Source of the DNA: Thalassospira sp. UBA1131
GTDB taxonomy: Bacteria; Pseudomonadota; Alphaproteobacteria; Rhodospirillales; Thalassospiraceae
Direction: 5' to 3'
Assembly: GCF_002311515.1 (NCBI RefSeq)
Contig: NZ_DCAO01000104.1
Location: 144,330-187,635 of the forward strand
DNA: 43,306 bases
Shown here: positions 8,082 through 16,094 of the stretch, piece after piece
Position numbering within the stretch: the stretch's first letter is position 1
How the letters are laid out: every line of letters starts with the position of its first letter
The notes under the pieces: generated by a model
What the model was told of the DNA's origin: nothing
Seen by the model: the letters and a program-made list of their open reading frames with translations, nothing else
The model's database searches: none
Translations under genes and position numbers: made by a program

Positions 8082-9029
8082 ATGGACACCCGCGAGCTTG
8101 AAACCCTTATCGCCGTTGCAGACGCGCAATCCTTTCACGGTGCGGCGGATCGTCTTGGCCTTACGCAACCGGCGGTGACCCGCCGCATTCAGCGTCTTGA
8201 AGAACGCATTGGCAAAAGCCTTTTTGACCGCGCCACCAAACCCCTGCAACCGACCATCGCCGGGCACCGGGCGCTTACCGAGGCACGCGATCTGTTGCGC
8301 CGTCTCGAAGGTTTCAGTGACTCGGTTCTTGGCAACACCAAATGCCACGGTCCGTTCCGATTGGGCGTAAGTCACGGGGCTGCCCCGCTTTTGGCCGCCC
8401 AAGAACTCCGTTCCCTGCATCAGACCTTCCCGGATATGTCGCTTTCGATCAAAAGCGGCTGGTCAGCCGAACTTCTTCCGCTTCTGCGTCGGGGTGAAAT
8501 TGATGCCATGCTTTCGCTTGATGGCCCAAACGGCATTGTTGGCGGGGTGCAAAGCCGCGATCTGCCAGCCAGCCTGTCGCCGCAGACCCTGCTGGATGAC
8601 GAAATCGTTGCCATAGGCCCGAAATCATCCCGTTCCCATCCGACAACCATCGCCGAACTTGCCAAAAATCCAATGATCCTGATGCCCGAAGGCTGCACCT
8701 TCCGTGCGCTTGGCAATGCATGGGCGCATAAAAACGGGGTCGAATTCACATCCGTGCTTGAGGTATCCGCCCTTGAATTGCAGATCGAAATGGTCGCCGC
8801 CGGGGCCGGTTACGGGATCATGGCACGTCGGTTTTGCCAGCACAGCCCGGCCGCAAACCGCATCAAGATCCTTGATATTCCCGGCATGAACTGGGGCATG
8901 GCCATCACCCTGATCCGTCGCGCATCAAGTTCTGATCTTGACGATATTATCGACAAGGTTGGCGAACTGGTGATTAATGCGGGCAAAGCATCCGATAACC
9001 CCCATGCAGAAATGTTATCAGCATCATAA
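8082..9029 (+). CDS. LysR-family transcriptional regulator
   Basis: 315 residues with the standard LysR layout. The N-terminal winged helix-turn-helix is TLIAVADAQSFHGAADRLGLTQPAVTRRI, represented by SFHGAADRLGLTQPAVTRRI at about 17-36, followed by the linker helix (RLEERIGKSLFDRATKPL). A periplasmic-binding-protein-like effector domain runs from about 90 to 295. The length is normal. It sits 76 bases upstream of an MFS transporter on the same strand, so it probably controls that transporter in response to the transported compound. LysR genes are more often divergent from their target; here the co-directional order suggests a shared or autoregulated transcript. The effector is unknown. Confidence 0.92.
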   Translation: MDTRELETLIAVADAQSFHGAADRLGLTQPAVTRRIQRLEERIGKSLFDRATKPLQPTIAGHRALTEARDLLRRLEGFSDSVLGNTKCHGPFRLGVSHGAAPLLAAQELRSLHQTFPDMSLSIKSGWSAELLPLLRRGEIDAMLSLDGPNGIVGGVQSRDLPASLSPQTLLDDEIVAIGPKSSRSHPTTIAELAKNPMILMPEGCTFRALGNAWAHKNGVEFTSVLEVSALELQIEMVAAGAGYGIMARRFCQHSPAANRIKILDIPGMNWGMAITLIRRASSSDLDDIIDKVGELVINAGKASDNPHAEMLSAS

Positions 9030-9105
9030 TCCGAATGAATTGGACGCATAGCGCCCCCGCGTTCAATATCGCCACCAAACAATAATCCCTCTCGGAGGAA
9101 CGCCT

Positions 9106-10383
9106 ATGAGCCCCACTCAAAGCTCGCCCCAAAGTCCGCCGCCGCAAAGCCCCACACGCATGACCCTCATGCGGGCGAAAAAATGGTTCCCGTGGCTGGT
9201 TTTGCTTTCAGGCTGCCTTGTTTTGTCACTGAACCTTGGTGTGCGTCAGTCACTTGGCCTGTTTATCCCGGATATGCTCAATGACACGGGCTGGAACGCG
9301 GCCACCTTTGGGCTGGCCTTTGCCATTCAAAACCTGATGTGGGGTATTTCCGCCCCGATCGCCGGTGCCATTGCGGATCGGTTTGGCACGACCCGCACCC
9401 TGATTGGCGGCGGCATCGTTTATGCGCTTGGGCTTTATCTGATGGGGACATCCGCCTCCCCCGGAGAGCTTTACCTCACCGCAGGTTTCCTGATCGGCAC
9501 CGGTGTTGGCATCACGAGTTTTCCGGTGGTACTTGCCGCCATCAGCCGTGTTTTCAGCAATGAAAAACGAAGCTTCGCACTGGGTCTGGCATCCGCCGGT
9601 GGATCAGTTGGTCAGTTGGTGATGGCTCCGACCACCCAGGCGCTCAACAGCTCGCTTGGTTATGTCTCAGCCCTTGTTATCCTCGCAGCCATTTCGATGC
9701 TGATCATCCCGGCCGCCTTTGCCATGACCGGCAAGGCCGAAGGCAACAGCCCGACCGCCACCCCCGATCTGGGTCCGCAGGGCTTGGCCGCCGCGTTCCA
9801 CGAGGCCCGCAAACATCGCGGCTTCGCATTGCTCAATGCCGGTTTCTTTGTCTGCGGTTTCCATATCGCGGTGATCGCCACCCACCTTCCGACCTTTACC
9901 GAACTTTGCGGCTTGCCCCGTTCTGTCGCGGCCGAAGGACTGGCATTGATCGGTCTGTTTAACATTGTCGGCACGCTTACGGCCGGCTGGGCCGGTGGTA
10001 AATGGCGCAAGAAATATGGCCTGTCGTTTATTTACGGCATGCGTGCGCTGGTCATTGTGATCTTTATCTTCGCGCCCAAAACGTCTGAAACCATCTTGCT
10101 GTTTTCGGCATCGATGGGCGCACTTTGGCTTTCGACCGTGCCGCTGACCAGTGGCCTGATCGCACAGGTCTTTGGCCCGCGTTATATGGCGACCCTGTTT
10201 GGCATTGTCATGCTGTCCCATCAGATCGGCGCATTCTTTGGCGCCTGGATGGGCGGCATTGTCTATGACCTGACCGGTAATTTCGATGCCGTCTGGTGGG
10301 CATCGGTGGCCCTTGGCGTCTTTGCCGCGATCGTGCATATGCCCATTGATGACAGGGAACTGCGCGCCACGGCCAAGGCATAG
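9106..10383 (+). CDS. Major facilitator superfamily transporter
   Basis: 425 residues, 12 predicted membrane helices, preceded by an excellent ribosome site (CTCGGAGGAACGCCT). The N-terminal cytoplasmic tail is Ser/Pro/Gln-rich (SSPQSPPPQSPTR). The MFS loop 2-3 motif appears as AGAIADRFGTTRTL (classic GxxADRxGxR). The helix 1 pattern LGVRQSLGLFIPDM resembles the oxalate/formate and monocarboxylate antiporter branch, so an organic acid substrate is likely but not certain. A second DRxG-like loop (GWAGGKWRKKYG) lies between helices 8 and 9. The gene is followed by a strong terminator. LysR upstream is the likely regulator. Confidence 0.9.
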   Translation: MSPTQSSPQSPPPQSPTRMTLMRAKKWFPWLVLLSGCLVLSLNLGVRQSLGLFIPDMLNDTGWNAATFGLAFAIQNLMWGISAPIAGAIADRFGTTRTLIGGGIVYALGLYLMGTSASPGELYLTAGFLIGTGVGITSFPVVLAAISRVFSNEKRSFALGLASAGGSVGQLVMAPTTQALNSSLGYVSALVILAAISMLIIPAAFAMTGKAEGNSPTATPDLGPQGLAAAFHEARKHRGFALLNAGFFVCGFHIAVIATHLPTFTELCGLPRSVAAEGLALIGLFNIVGTLTAGWAGGKWRKKYGLSFIYGMRALVIVIFIFAPKTSETILLFSASMGALWLSTVPLTSGLIAQVFGPRYMATLFGIVMLSHQIGAFFGAWMGGIVYDLTGNFDAVWWASVALGVFAAIVHMPIDDRELRATAKA

Positions 10384-10407
10384 GTTCGCCGCGCATTTCA
10401 CAAATCA

Positions 10408-10445
10408 AAGCAGCGCCCGGCACCATTCGGGCGCTGCTTTTTTTG
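10408..10445 (+). terminator. Rho-independent terminator after the MFS gene
   Basis: Perfect 13-bp stem AAAGCAGCGCCCG / CGGGCGCTGCTTT with an 8-nt loop, running into TTTT. It starts 24 bases after the MFS stop codon and separates it from greB. Confidence 0.92.
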
Positions 10446-10486
10446 TCCTCTTTTCCAACCATCGGCTTTGCGTTAAAACGCAGACC

Positions 10487-10963
10487 ATGGACAGACCGAT
10501 TTACATCACCCCCGAAGGGCTAGACGCCCTTAAATCCGAACTCGACCACCTTTGGAAAAAGGAACGGCCGGAAGTTGTGGCCGTTGTCCATTGGGCAGCG
10601 GGCAATGGCGACCGTTCGGAAAACGGGGATTACATCTATGGCAAAAAGCGCCTGCGCGAAATCGACCGGCGTGTGCGATACCTGCGCAAGCGGATCGAAG
10701 ATGCCGTCGTTGTCCGCTCTGATGAACAACCCGATCACGCCCACATCTTCTTTGGCGCCACCGTCACCTATGTGAATGCCCGCGACGAAGAAAAAACCAT
10801 CCGCATTGTCGGGGAAGACGAGGCCGACAGCCTCAATGGCAAGATCAGCTGGATCTCCCCGGTTGCGCGTGCCCTGATGAAGTCAGGTGTCGGCGATGTG
10901 GTTACCGTCCGCACACCCTCGGGCGAGGATGAGCTTGAAGTGCTTGAGATCAGTTACACCTGA
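10487..10963 (+). CDS. greB: Transcription elongation factor GreB
   Basis: 158 residues, the standard GreB length. An N-terminal antiparallel coiled coil ends with the tip sequence GDRSENGDYIYGKKRLREIDRR, in which Asp42 and Glu45 are the acidic pair that positions catalytic Mg in backtracked RNA polymerase. The KKRLREIDRRVRYL run is GreB-type rather than GreA-type. The C-terminal FKBP-like domain includes FFGATVTYVN and ends with VGDVVTVRTPSGEDELEVLEI. The start ATG at 10487 is chosen because the protein aligns fully from MDRPIYITPEG; an upstream open stretch in frame lies across the preceding terminator. Monocistronic. Confidence 0.95.
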   Translation: MDRPIYITPEGLDALKSELDHLWKKERPEVVAVVHWAAGNGDRSENGDYIYGKKRLREIDRRVRYLRKRIEDAVVVRSDEQPDHAHIFFGATVTYVNARDEEKTIRIVGEDEADSLNGKISWISPVARALMKSGVGDVVTVRTPSGEDELEVLEISYT

Positions 10964-11046
10964 GAGCAAAGCTCACAAAAGAAGCTGCGTCAGAGAAACT
11001 ATTTCTATCAACAAGACTTGCGCAATGCCTCTGTTCGGGCTCATGA

Positions 11047-11076
11047 TTGGCGCACTTGAAAAGTCAGACTTATGAT
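11047..11076 (+). promoter_or_regulatory. Candidate promoter of the XRE-cupin regulator
   Basis: TTGGCG (11047-11052), an 18-base spacer and TATGAT (11071-11076), about 70 bases before the preferred ATG at 11145. The -10 matches consensus at five of six positions. No experimental support. Confidence 0.4.
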
Positions 11077-11144
11077 TGATCGTTTCCAAAAAATGTATCT
11101 ATCTGACGGCCTTGAACGATATTCGAAAACCGCTGGATTTAGAC

Positions 11145-11708
11145 ATGAGTGACCCAACATTTCTGATAGGCACCAAGCTTCGCCATGCACGCAAGCTCAA
11201 AGGAATGCGTCTTTGCGACCTTGCCGAGCAAGTCGAGTGCTCCGAGGGGTTCCTCTCGAAACTGGAAAATGACAAGGTCAAACCATCCCTTCAGCTTCTA
11301 CACCGCATTGTTGCCGTTCTGGAAACGTCGATCAGCAATTTGTTTAGCGAAAACAATGCGAGCATCGTCTCACGCGCCGGAACACGTCAGATACTGCACA
11401 CCAGCAATATCCGTCCCGGTGAAGGTGTCAGCCTTGAAACACTGATTTCCCCCTCACCCGGGCACCTGCTTTTCGGGACGATACATATTGTCCGCGCAGG
11501 CGGAGGAAGTTCAGGCACAATCGTCCATGAAGGTGAGGAACTCGGCTATGTTCTGGAAGGCGAACTTGATCTTAATGTTGACGGCACCGAATATCATTTG
11601 ATGCCGGGAGACTCATTCTTCTTCCCGTCGCGGATGCCGCATGGATACCGTAACCCGACAGATAAAGAGACCCGCGTTCTGTGGGTTAACACCCCTCCGA
11701 CCTTTTAG
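11145..11708 (+). CDS. XRE-type helix-turn-helix regulator with C-terminal cupin sensor
   Basis: 187 residues from the ATG at 11145. The HTH at about 8-63 (LRHARKLKGMRLCDLAEQ, then CSEGFLSKLENDKVKPSL) is the classic XRE fold. A cupin_2 barrel at about 105-182 has GEELGYVLEGELDLNVDG followed by MPGDSFFFPSRMPHGYRNP, retaining a His-Glu pattern of a small-ligand or metal pocket. This architecture is the PuuR/SutR-like one-component repressor group, which often controls amine or amino-acid catabolic genes. An alternative TTG start at 11076 would fall on the candidate -10 and is rejected. The gene precedes the ABC-peptidase-amidase operon on the same strand, and the palindrome between them is its probable operator. 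Confidence 0.9.
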   Translation: MSDPTFLIGTKLRHARKLKGMRLCDLAEQVECSEGFLSKLENDKVKPSLQLLHRIVAVLETSISNLFSENNASIVSRAGTRQILHTSNIRPGEGVSLETLISPSPGHLLFGTIHIVRAGGGSSGTIVHEGEELGYVLEGELDLNVDGTEYHLMPGDSFFFPSRMPHGYRNPTDKETRVLWVNTPPTF

Positions 11709-11731
11709 ATCCGACTAATTCAGGAAACACA

Positions 11732-11768
11732 CTTTCTTATTGGTCAAGCTACTTGACCAATAAGAAAG
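11732..11768. promoter_or_regulatory. 17-bp perfect inverted repeat, probable operator
   Basis: Arms CTTTCTTATTGGTCAAG and CTTGACCAATAAGAAAG, perfect over 17 bp, with a 3-base centre (CTA). A further half-site TTGGTCAG begins at 11771. No T-run follows on either strand, so a terminator is unlikely. The right arm holds a TTGACC that reads as the -35 of a candidate promoter. It lies between the XRE-cupin gene and the transporter operon, so occupancy would block RNA polymerase. The cognate regulator is inferred from position only. Confidence 0.65.
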
Positions 11769-11781
11769 CTTTGGTCAGTAT
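11753..11781 (+). promoter_or_regulatory. Candidate promoter of the ABC importer operon
   Basis: TTGACC (11753-11758; five of six consensus), a 17-base spacer, then CAGTAT (11776-11781; three of six). The -35 lies inside the right arm of the inverted repeat. It would give a leader of about 165 bases before the binding-protein ATG at 11954. The weak -10 makes the exact position uncertain. Confidence 0.4.
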
Positions 11782-11889
11782 GCCCCTGCTGGCTGAGTCG
11801 GAATTTCCACCGCCATAAGGTGGCCGGGCACATTGCCTCAGGTTCGGGAAGAAACAAAAACATCTCTTCGATGTGGCTGGCGAAACCTC

Positions 11890-11912
11890 CGGAGTCCTTT
11901 TCAAAGGCTCCG
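11890..11912 (+). promoter_or_regulatory. Leader hairpin before the binding-protein gene
   Basis: In the untranslated leader, CGGAG-T-CCTTT pairs with AAAGG-CTCCG, a 10-bp stem with one bulged base and a two-base tip. It sits about 40 bases before the ATG and lacks an adjacent T-run. No known riboswitch consensus was recognised in the leader; a transcript-stability or attenuation role is possible. Confidence 0.3.
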
Positions 11913-11953
11913 TAAGAGTTGTTTTCTACAAAGCCAACAGGGGGCTTAACGCA

Positions 11954-13126
11954 ATGAAAATTCTAGGTAAATCGACCGTTTCGGCGATTGCAATGGTGAT
12001 GACACTTACGGTCGGCGTAGGCGTTGCAGATGCAAAAGACAAGGTAAAAGTTGCCTTTATCGGCCCAATGACCGGTGGTGTTTCCGCCGTTGGCGTTGGC
12101 GGTCGTAACTCCGCGGAACTGGCCGTGCAGCTGCGAAATGCTGATCCGGAAGCAAAATACGAGTACGAACTCGTTTCGATGGATTCCGAATGCAAACCGA
12201 ATGTCGGCGTTCAGGTTGCTACCAAAATCGCGGCAGACAGCAAGATCATCGGTCTCGTCGGGCACTATTGCTCGGCTGTTGCGATGGGTGCCGTTGACAT
12301 TTACCACCGGTTCAACCTGCCGATGTCAGTCTGGGGCGCGGTCTTGCCAGATGTTACATACGCCAATGACTACAAGGAAATCCATCGTGTAAACGGCACA
12401 ATGATCAACCAGAACGAGGTTGCCGCCAAATTTATGACTGAACAGGGCTATAAAACCTGGGTTGTTATTCATGACACAACCGATTACGGCAAAGGCCACG
12501 ACAAGTATTTCACCGAATACTTGACCCAGAATGGCGGCGAAATCCTTGCAGATTTTGGTGTTTCCTCTGATCAGCAGGACTTCACTGCTGAACTGACCAA
12601 AGCCAAACAGCTTAACCCCGATGTAATCTATTTCGGCGGCCTGACGCCGCTTGGTGTGCGCATCCGTGCGCAGATGGAAAAGCTTGGCATTACCTCTCAA
12701 TTCCAGGGCGTGTCTGGCATCAAGTCTGACTCATTCATTGAAGGGGTTGGCCCGGAACTGTCTGAAGGTGTTGTCAGCTTCCTTGAAGGCGCTCCGGTCG
12801 ACAAACTGCCGGGTGGCCAGTATTTCACTGAGAAGTACCAGGCTGCGGGCTTTGCTGAGTCCGAAGAAGCCTATGGACCGTTTGCCTTTGCAGCGATGAC
12901 ACTGATCCTCGACGGAATCGAAGAAGTCGGTCCGAACCGTAAAAAGCTGACAGAATACCTTGGCAACATTCAGGGCTATGATTCCATTGTTGGCGAAGTT
13001 TCGTTCGACGATCATGGTCAGAACACTGTCGCAGCCATTACCAAATATGTCATCCAGGACGGAAAATGGGTCGTCTGGGAAGACAGCGAGTATGTAGACG
13101 GCACGCGCAAACTTGCCGGAAAATAA
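11954..13126 (+). CDS. Branched-chain-amino-acid-type (LivJ family) periplasmic substrate-binding protein
   Basis: 390 residues. A Sec signal peptide (residues 1 to about 25, hydrophobic core STVSAIAMVMTLTVGVGV, cleavage after ADA) is followed by the type I binding fold: KVKVAFIGPMTGGVSAVG at the start, CKPNVGVQVATKI, then IIGLVGHYCSAVAMGAVDIY for the ligand-loop region, and VVIHDTTDYGKGHDKYF in lobe 2. The ATG at 11954 has AGGGGGC nine bases upstream; reading further upstream adds an unlikely leader to a good signal peptide. It is the first gene of a complete Liv-type operon and is separated from it by a hairpin that should raise its own relative expression. Usual ligands are leucine-type amino acids, but many members bind amides, urea or aromatic acids. 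The downstream hydrolases argue for such a non-amino-acid ligand. Confidence 0.93.
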   Translation: MKILGKSTVSAIAMVMTLTVGVGVADAKDKVKVAFIGPMTGGVSAVGVGGRNSAELAVQLRNADPEAKYEYELVSMDSECKPNVGVQVATKIAADSKIIGLVGHYCSAVAMGAVDIYHRFNLPMSVWGAVLPDVTYANDYKEIHRVNGTMINQNEVAAKFMTEQGYKTWVVIHDTTDYGKGHDKYFTEYLTQNGGEILADFGVSSDQQDFTAELTKAKQLNPDVIYFGGLTPLGVRIRAQMEKLGITSQFQGVSGIKSDSFIEGVGPELSEGVVSFLEGAPVDKLPGGQYFTEKYQAAGFAESEEAYGPFAFAAMTLILDGIEEVGPNRKKLTEYLGNIQGYDSIVGEVSFDDHGQNTVAAITKYVIQDGKWVVWEDSEYVDGTRKLAGK

Positions 13127-13140
13127 GCCTGTCCAACACG

Positions 13141-13187
13141 GCCACTCCCGGTCTGAAAAAACGGACGGGGAGTGGCACGTTTTATTT
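13141..13187 (+). terminator. Intercistronic hairpin / partial terminator
   Basis: GCCACTCCC pairs with GGGAGTGGC, extended by a partly paired inner stem (GTCTG / CGGAC) around an A6 loop, and is followed by ACGTTTTATTTT. It sits between the binding-protein gene and the first permease. Such elements cause partial termination or protect the upstream mRNA, so the binding protein is made in excess over the membrane parts. Confidence 0.7.
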
Positions 13188-13230
13188 TCGCGACACTTTT
13201 CATTAATAAAATCAAAGAGGTAGGTTGACC

Positions 13231-14151
13231 ATGGATGTGGGCCTTCTCGGTCAGTTTGTTGTTAATGGCATGATGCTCGGGATGATGTATGCCCTTGTTG
13301 CCGTTGGCTTCACACTGTTTTTCGGTGTGCTTGATGTCATCAAGTTTTCACATGGCGATGTCCTGATGGTTGGCACCTTCGCGGGCTTTACGACCTATAT
13401 TGGGATGACCGCTATCGGGATCGACAATGCTTTGCTTCAGCTTGTCGGCGTTCTAGTCATCTCGATCGGATCAATGGCCGTGATGGGGGCAATTATTGCG
13501 CGCTATCTCGTTCTACCGCTCAAATCAGCACCGCCGCTTAACACACTTCTTGTGACGCTGATGCTAGGCACCGTTTTGCGTGAAGCAATTCGCCTCTTTT
13601 ACCCGGATGGCTCCAACCCCAAGCATTTCCCGGCTCTTTTGCCGACAGACTCTTGGGCAGTGGGTTCGTTTACCCTTCGTGCAGACAGTGCGATACTTCT
13701 GCTGGCCGGTTTGCTGGTGATTATCGGCGTCAACGTGCTGATCAATCGCACCCGGTTGGGCCTTGCCATCCGCGCCGTCGCACAGGACGAGGAAACTGCC
13801 AAATGCATGGGCATCAATTTCAAGATGATCGTGCTTCTGACCTTTGCTCTCGGGTCTGGCGTGGCCGCGTTTGCCGGTGTGATGAACGGCCTTTATTACA
13901 ACGAAATCAATTTCGGCATGGGTTTGCTGCTCGGTGTCATTGGCTTTAGCGCGGCCATCGTTGGCGGACTTGGCAACATTTACGGGGCGATCTTGGGCGG
14001 CTTCCTGTTTGCTGGACTGCAAACACTGGGCGCGGTCGCCTTGCCGTTCTCGAGCGCCTACAAAGATGTTTTCGCCTTCGCGGTCGTAATCGCCATCATC
14101 GCATGGCGCCCCACCGGCCTGATCGCCGAAAAAACGAGCGAAAGGGTCTGA
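13231..14151 (+). CDS. Liv-type ABC importer permease (LivH family)
   Basis: 306 residues, about eight membrane helices. It opens with LLGQFVVNGMMLGMMYALVAVGFTLFFGVLDVIKFSHGD, read as the pattern GMMYALVAVGFTLFFG then VIKFSHGD, the hallmark of LivH permeases. The cytoplasmic EAA-like coupling loop is RTRLGLAIRAVAQDEETAKCMGIN. The ATG at 13231 is preferred over an in-frame TTG two codons earlier because AGAGGTAGG lies at proper spacing before it. It overlaps nothing; the partner permease starts 3 bases after its stop codon, so the two are cotranslated. It forms the inner-membrane channel with the next gene product. Confidence 0.93.
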   Translation: MDVGLLGQFVVNGMMLGMMYALVAVGFTLFFGVLDVIKFSHGDVLMVGTFAGFTTYIGMTAIGIDNALLQLVGVLVISIGSMAVMGAIIARYLVLPLKSAPPLNTLLVTLMLGTVLREAIRLFYPDGSNPKHFPALLPTDSWAVGSFTLRADSAILLLAGLLVIIGVNVLINRTRLGLAIRAVAQDEETAKCMGINFKMIVLLTFALGSGVAAFAGVMNGLYYNEINFGMGLLLGVIGFSAAIVGGLGNIYGAILGGFLFAGLQTLGAVALPFSSAYKDVFAFAVVIAIIAWRPTGLIAEKTSERV

Positions 14152-14153
14152 CC

Positions 14154-15305
14154 ATGACGCAATCGTTAAAAGATAAACTGGTCATCCTTTCACTGGCCGT
14201 TCTTGCCACTGCCTTCATGATCACTTTCCTTGCCATTGAAGAACAGGCAGAAATCTTTGCCCTGCTTGTTCTTGCAGCTGTTTTGGTCTTTGCCAGCGCA
14301 AAATTCGGCCTGATCGAAACCATATCTGGATGCCTTTCGCGCAACGAAAGACTGTTGAATGGCGCCGTAGTTGCCGCAACGCTGATTGTGGCGTTCTGGT
14401 TCTACGAAGATCACTTTCCGCTGCTGATGATCGCCACCGTCCTGCTTTACACGGTGGCAAGCTGCGGTCTGAACATGCAGTTCGGCTATACAGGTGTGGT
14501 CAATTTCGCAGGTGCTGCGTTCTTTGGTATCGGCTGCTATACCGCAGCCGTACTCGGGGAAACATCAGTACCGATGCTTATGGTGATCATCGTTGGCGGT
14601 CTTGTTGCCGCCTTGGTCGGTTCCATCCTGATCATACCGGTTTTGCGTACTCGCGGCCACTACGCGGCGGTTGTAACCATCGCTTTTGGCCTTTTGTTCC
14701 GTACCTTCCTTGAAGTGAACGATGCACTTGGCGGACCGCAGGGGCTTGGCGTTTCCGGAATGAATATTTTCGGCTGGGATTTCAACAGCGGCATAACCCT
14801 GACAGACGATATAGAAGTCTCTTTCTATATGAACTATGTGATCCTCGCGCTGATCATGGTCATGCTGACGTTTGTTCTGATGCGTCGGATCGAACGGTCC
14901 TGGATCGGGTTGAACTTTGATGCCGTCCGGCTCGATGAAACCGCCGCCGCCTGTTACGGTATCGATATCAAGCACTGGAAAATTCTGTCCTTTACGCTTG
15001 GCAACTTTCTTGCGGGAACGGCAGGTGCGCTTTACGCCATGATGCTTGGCTTTATTGCACCATCGAACTTTGCGTTTTCTGACTCGCTGATTCTGGTCTC
15101 CATCGTCCTTCTTGGCGGAATGGGCAGCCTCTGGGGCACGATCCTTGCGGCCGGACTGGTCGTTCTGTTGCCAGAAAAACTTCAGGCCATTCAGGAATAC
15201 CGCTTCCTGATCTATGCGGTTGTGATGATCCTGATCCTGCTGTTCCGTCCGCAGGGCGTTCTTCCGCGTGGCTTGCGCGCATATATTCCCGGCTGGAGAG
15301 GTTAA
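14154..15305 (+). CDS. Liv-type ABC importer permease (LivM family)
   Basis: 383 residues with about ten membrane helices. The N-terminal ~100 residues carry three extra hydrophobic segments typical of longer LivM proteins. The core has YTVASCGLNMQFGYTGVVNFAGAAFFGIG, seen here as GLNMQFGYTGVVNF and GAAFFGIGCYTAA, and the coupling loop IERSWIGLNFDAVRLDETAAACYGIDIKHWK, the family's ATPase-contact helix. The last helix ends with RPQGVLPRGLRAYIPG, the usual LivM tail. Start ATG at 14154, three bases after the LivH stop. It ends one base before the ATPase gene's ATG at 15307. Confidence 0.93.
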   Translation: MTQSLKDKLVILSLAVLATAFMITFLAIEEQAEIFALLVLAAVLVFASAKFGLIETISGCLSRNERLLNGAVVAATLIVAFWFYEDHFPLLMIATVLLYTVASCGLNMQFGYTGVVNFAGAAFFGIGCYTAAVLGETSVPMLMVIIVGGLVAALVGSILIIPVLRTRGHYAAVVTIAFGLLFRTFLEVNDALGGPQGLGVSGMNIFGWDFNSGITLTDDIEVSFYMNYVILALIMVMLTFVLMRRIERSWIGLNFDAVRLDETAAACYGIDIKHWKILSFTLGNFLAGTAGALYAMMLGFIAPSNFAFSDSLILVSIVLLGGMGSLWGTILAAGLVVLLPEKLQAIQEYRFLIYAVVMILILLFRPQGVLPRGLRAYIPGWRG

Positions 15306-15306
15306 T

Positions 15307-16092
15307 ATGGACCAGCAAAAAGAAACCGTATTGGCTTTTCGCGGACTGACCCGCCGTTTTGGCGGCGTGGTTGCACTTAACGAGTTTGATATGGAACTCG
15401 ACAACGGCCAGATCGTCGGCCTGATCGGACCAAACGGGTCGGGTAAGACGACATCATTCAATGTGCTGACCGGCATCTATTCAGCCAATGGCGGCACCAT
15501 CGAATTCCTGGGCCAAGACATTACAAACTGGCCCGCCCAGAAGGTATACGAAGCAGGGGTTGCGCGCACCTTCCAGCGTTCGCGCCTGTGCCTTGAACTG
15601 TCGATTTTTGACAACGTCATGATCGGCAACCACAAGCGCCTTAATCAGGGAATTTTGTTTAATATCTTCCAGCGCAAGGCGCTGAAGGCCCAGATCGAAG
15701 AAAACTACTCCGAAGCCCACAAGCTTCTAAAGATTTTTGATCCTGCGCTCGCAGAGAAGATATTTGACCCGGTCGGAAGTCTGCGGATGATTGATCGTCG
15801 CCGGATCGAGATTTGCCGCGCACTGATCAGCCATCCCCGTTTACTGCTACTTGATGAACCATCAGCTGGCATGACCCATGAAGAAACCCGCGAACTGATG
15901 GATGATATCCTTGAAGTCCGCGAAATGATCGACGGTCTTTCGATCATTCTGGTCGAACACGAAATGGGCATGATTGAACGTGTGACCGACAAGTGCATCG
16001 TCTTGAATTTCGGACAGAAGATTTGTGAAGGTGCGTATCGCGACGTTGCCTCTGACAAACTTGTCCAGGAAGCCTATCTGGGGGGGGAATAA
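15307..16092 (+). CDS. Liv-type ABC importer ATPase (LivG family) with aberrant signature motif
   Basis: 261 residues. Walker A GPNGSGKTT is at 41-49, the Q-loop is ARTFQRSRL, Walker B is LLLLDEPSAGM and the H-loop is ILVEHEMGMI, all intact. The ABC signature that should read L-S/A-x-G-Q just before RRxEIxRAL is instead L159-R-M-I-D163-R-R-R-I-E-I, so the Ser and Gly that contact ATP gamma-phosphate are missing. The change is not a frameshift, because the flanks are perfectly in frame and conserved. Since LivF (next gene) keeps a normal signature, the dimer may have one consensus and one degenerate ATP site, as known for some asymmetric ABC proteins. Whether this is a subfamily trait cannot be settled here. 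Confidence 0.93.
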   Translation: MDQQKETVLAFRGLTRRFGGVVALNEFDMELDNGQIVGLIGPNGSGKTTSFNVLTGIYSANGGTIEFLGQDITNWPAQKVYEAGVARTFQRSRLCLELSIFDNVMIGNHKRLNQGILFNIFQRKALKAQIEENYSEAHKLLKIFDPALAEKIFDPVGSLRMIDRRRIEICRALISHPRLLLLDEPSAGMTHEETRELMDDILEVREMIDGLSIILVEHEMGMIERVTDKCIVLNFGQKICEGAYRDVASDKLVQEAYLGGE

Positions 16093-16094
16093 CA

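Noticed and set aside
11732..11768. The 17-bp inverted repeat as an intrinsic terminator of the XRE-cupin gene
   Set aside because: No T-run follows on either strand, the loop is only 3 bases, and the arms contain a -35-like element; an operator explains it better.
11782..11953. A riboswitch in the leader of the importer operon
   Set aside because: Hairpins are present but I could match no known class (glycine, guanidine, SAM, THF, TPP or others) by consensus; kept only as a low-confidence leader hairpin.
14565..15476. Open frame on the minus strand opposite LivM and LivG
   Set aside because: Rich in Lys, Gln, Arg and Asp with no recognisable domain; the plus strand carries conserved importer genes.
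15772..15810. A frameshift as cause of the missing LivG signature
   Set aside because: Conserved residues continue in the same frame on both sides with the correct spacing, so two compensating errors would be needed.
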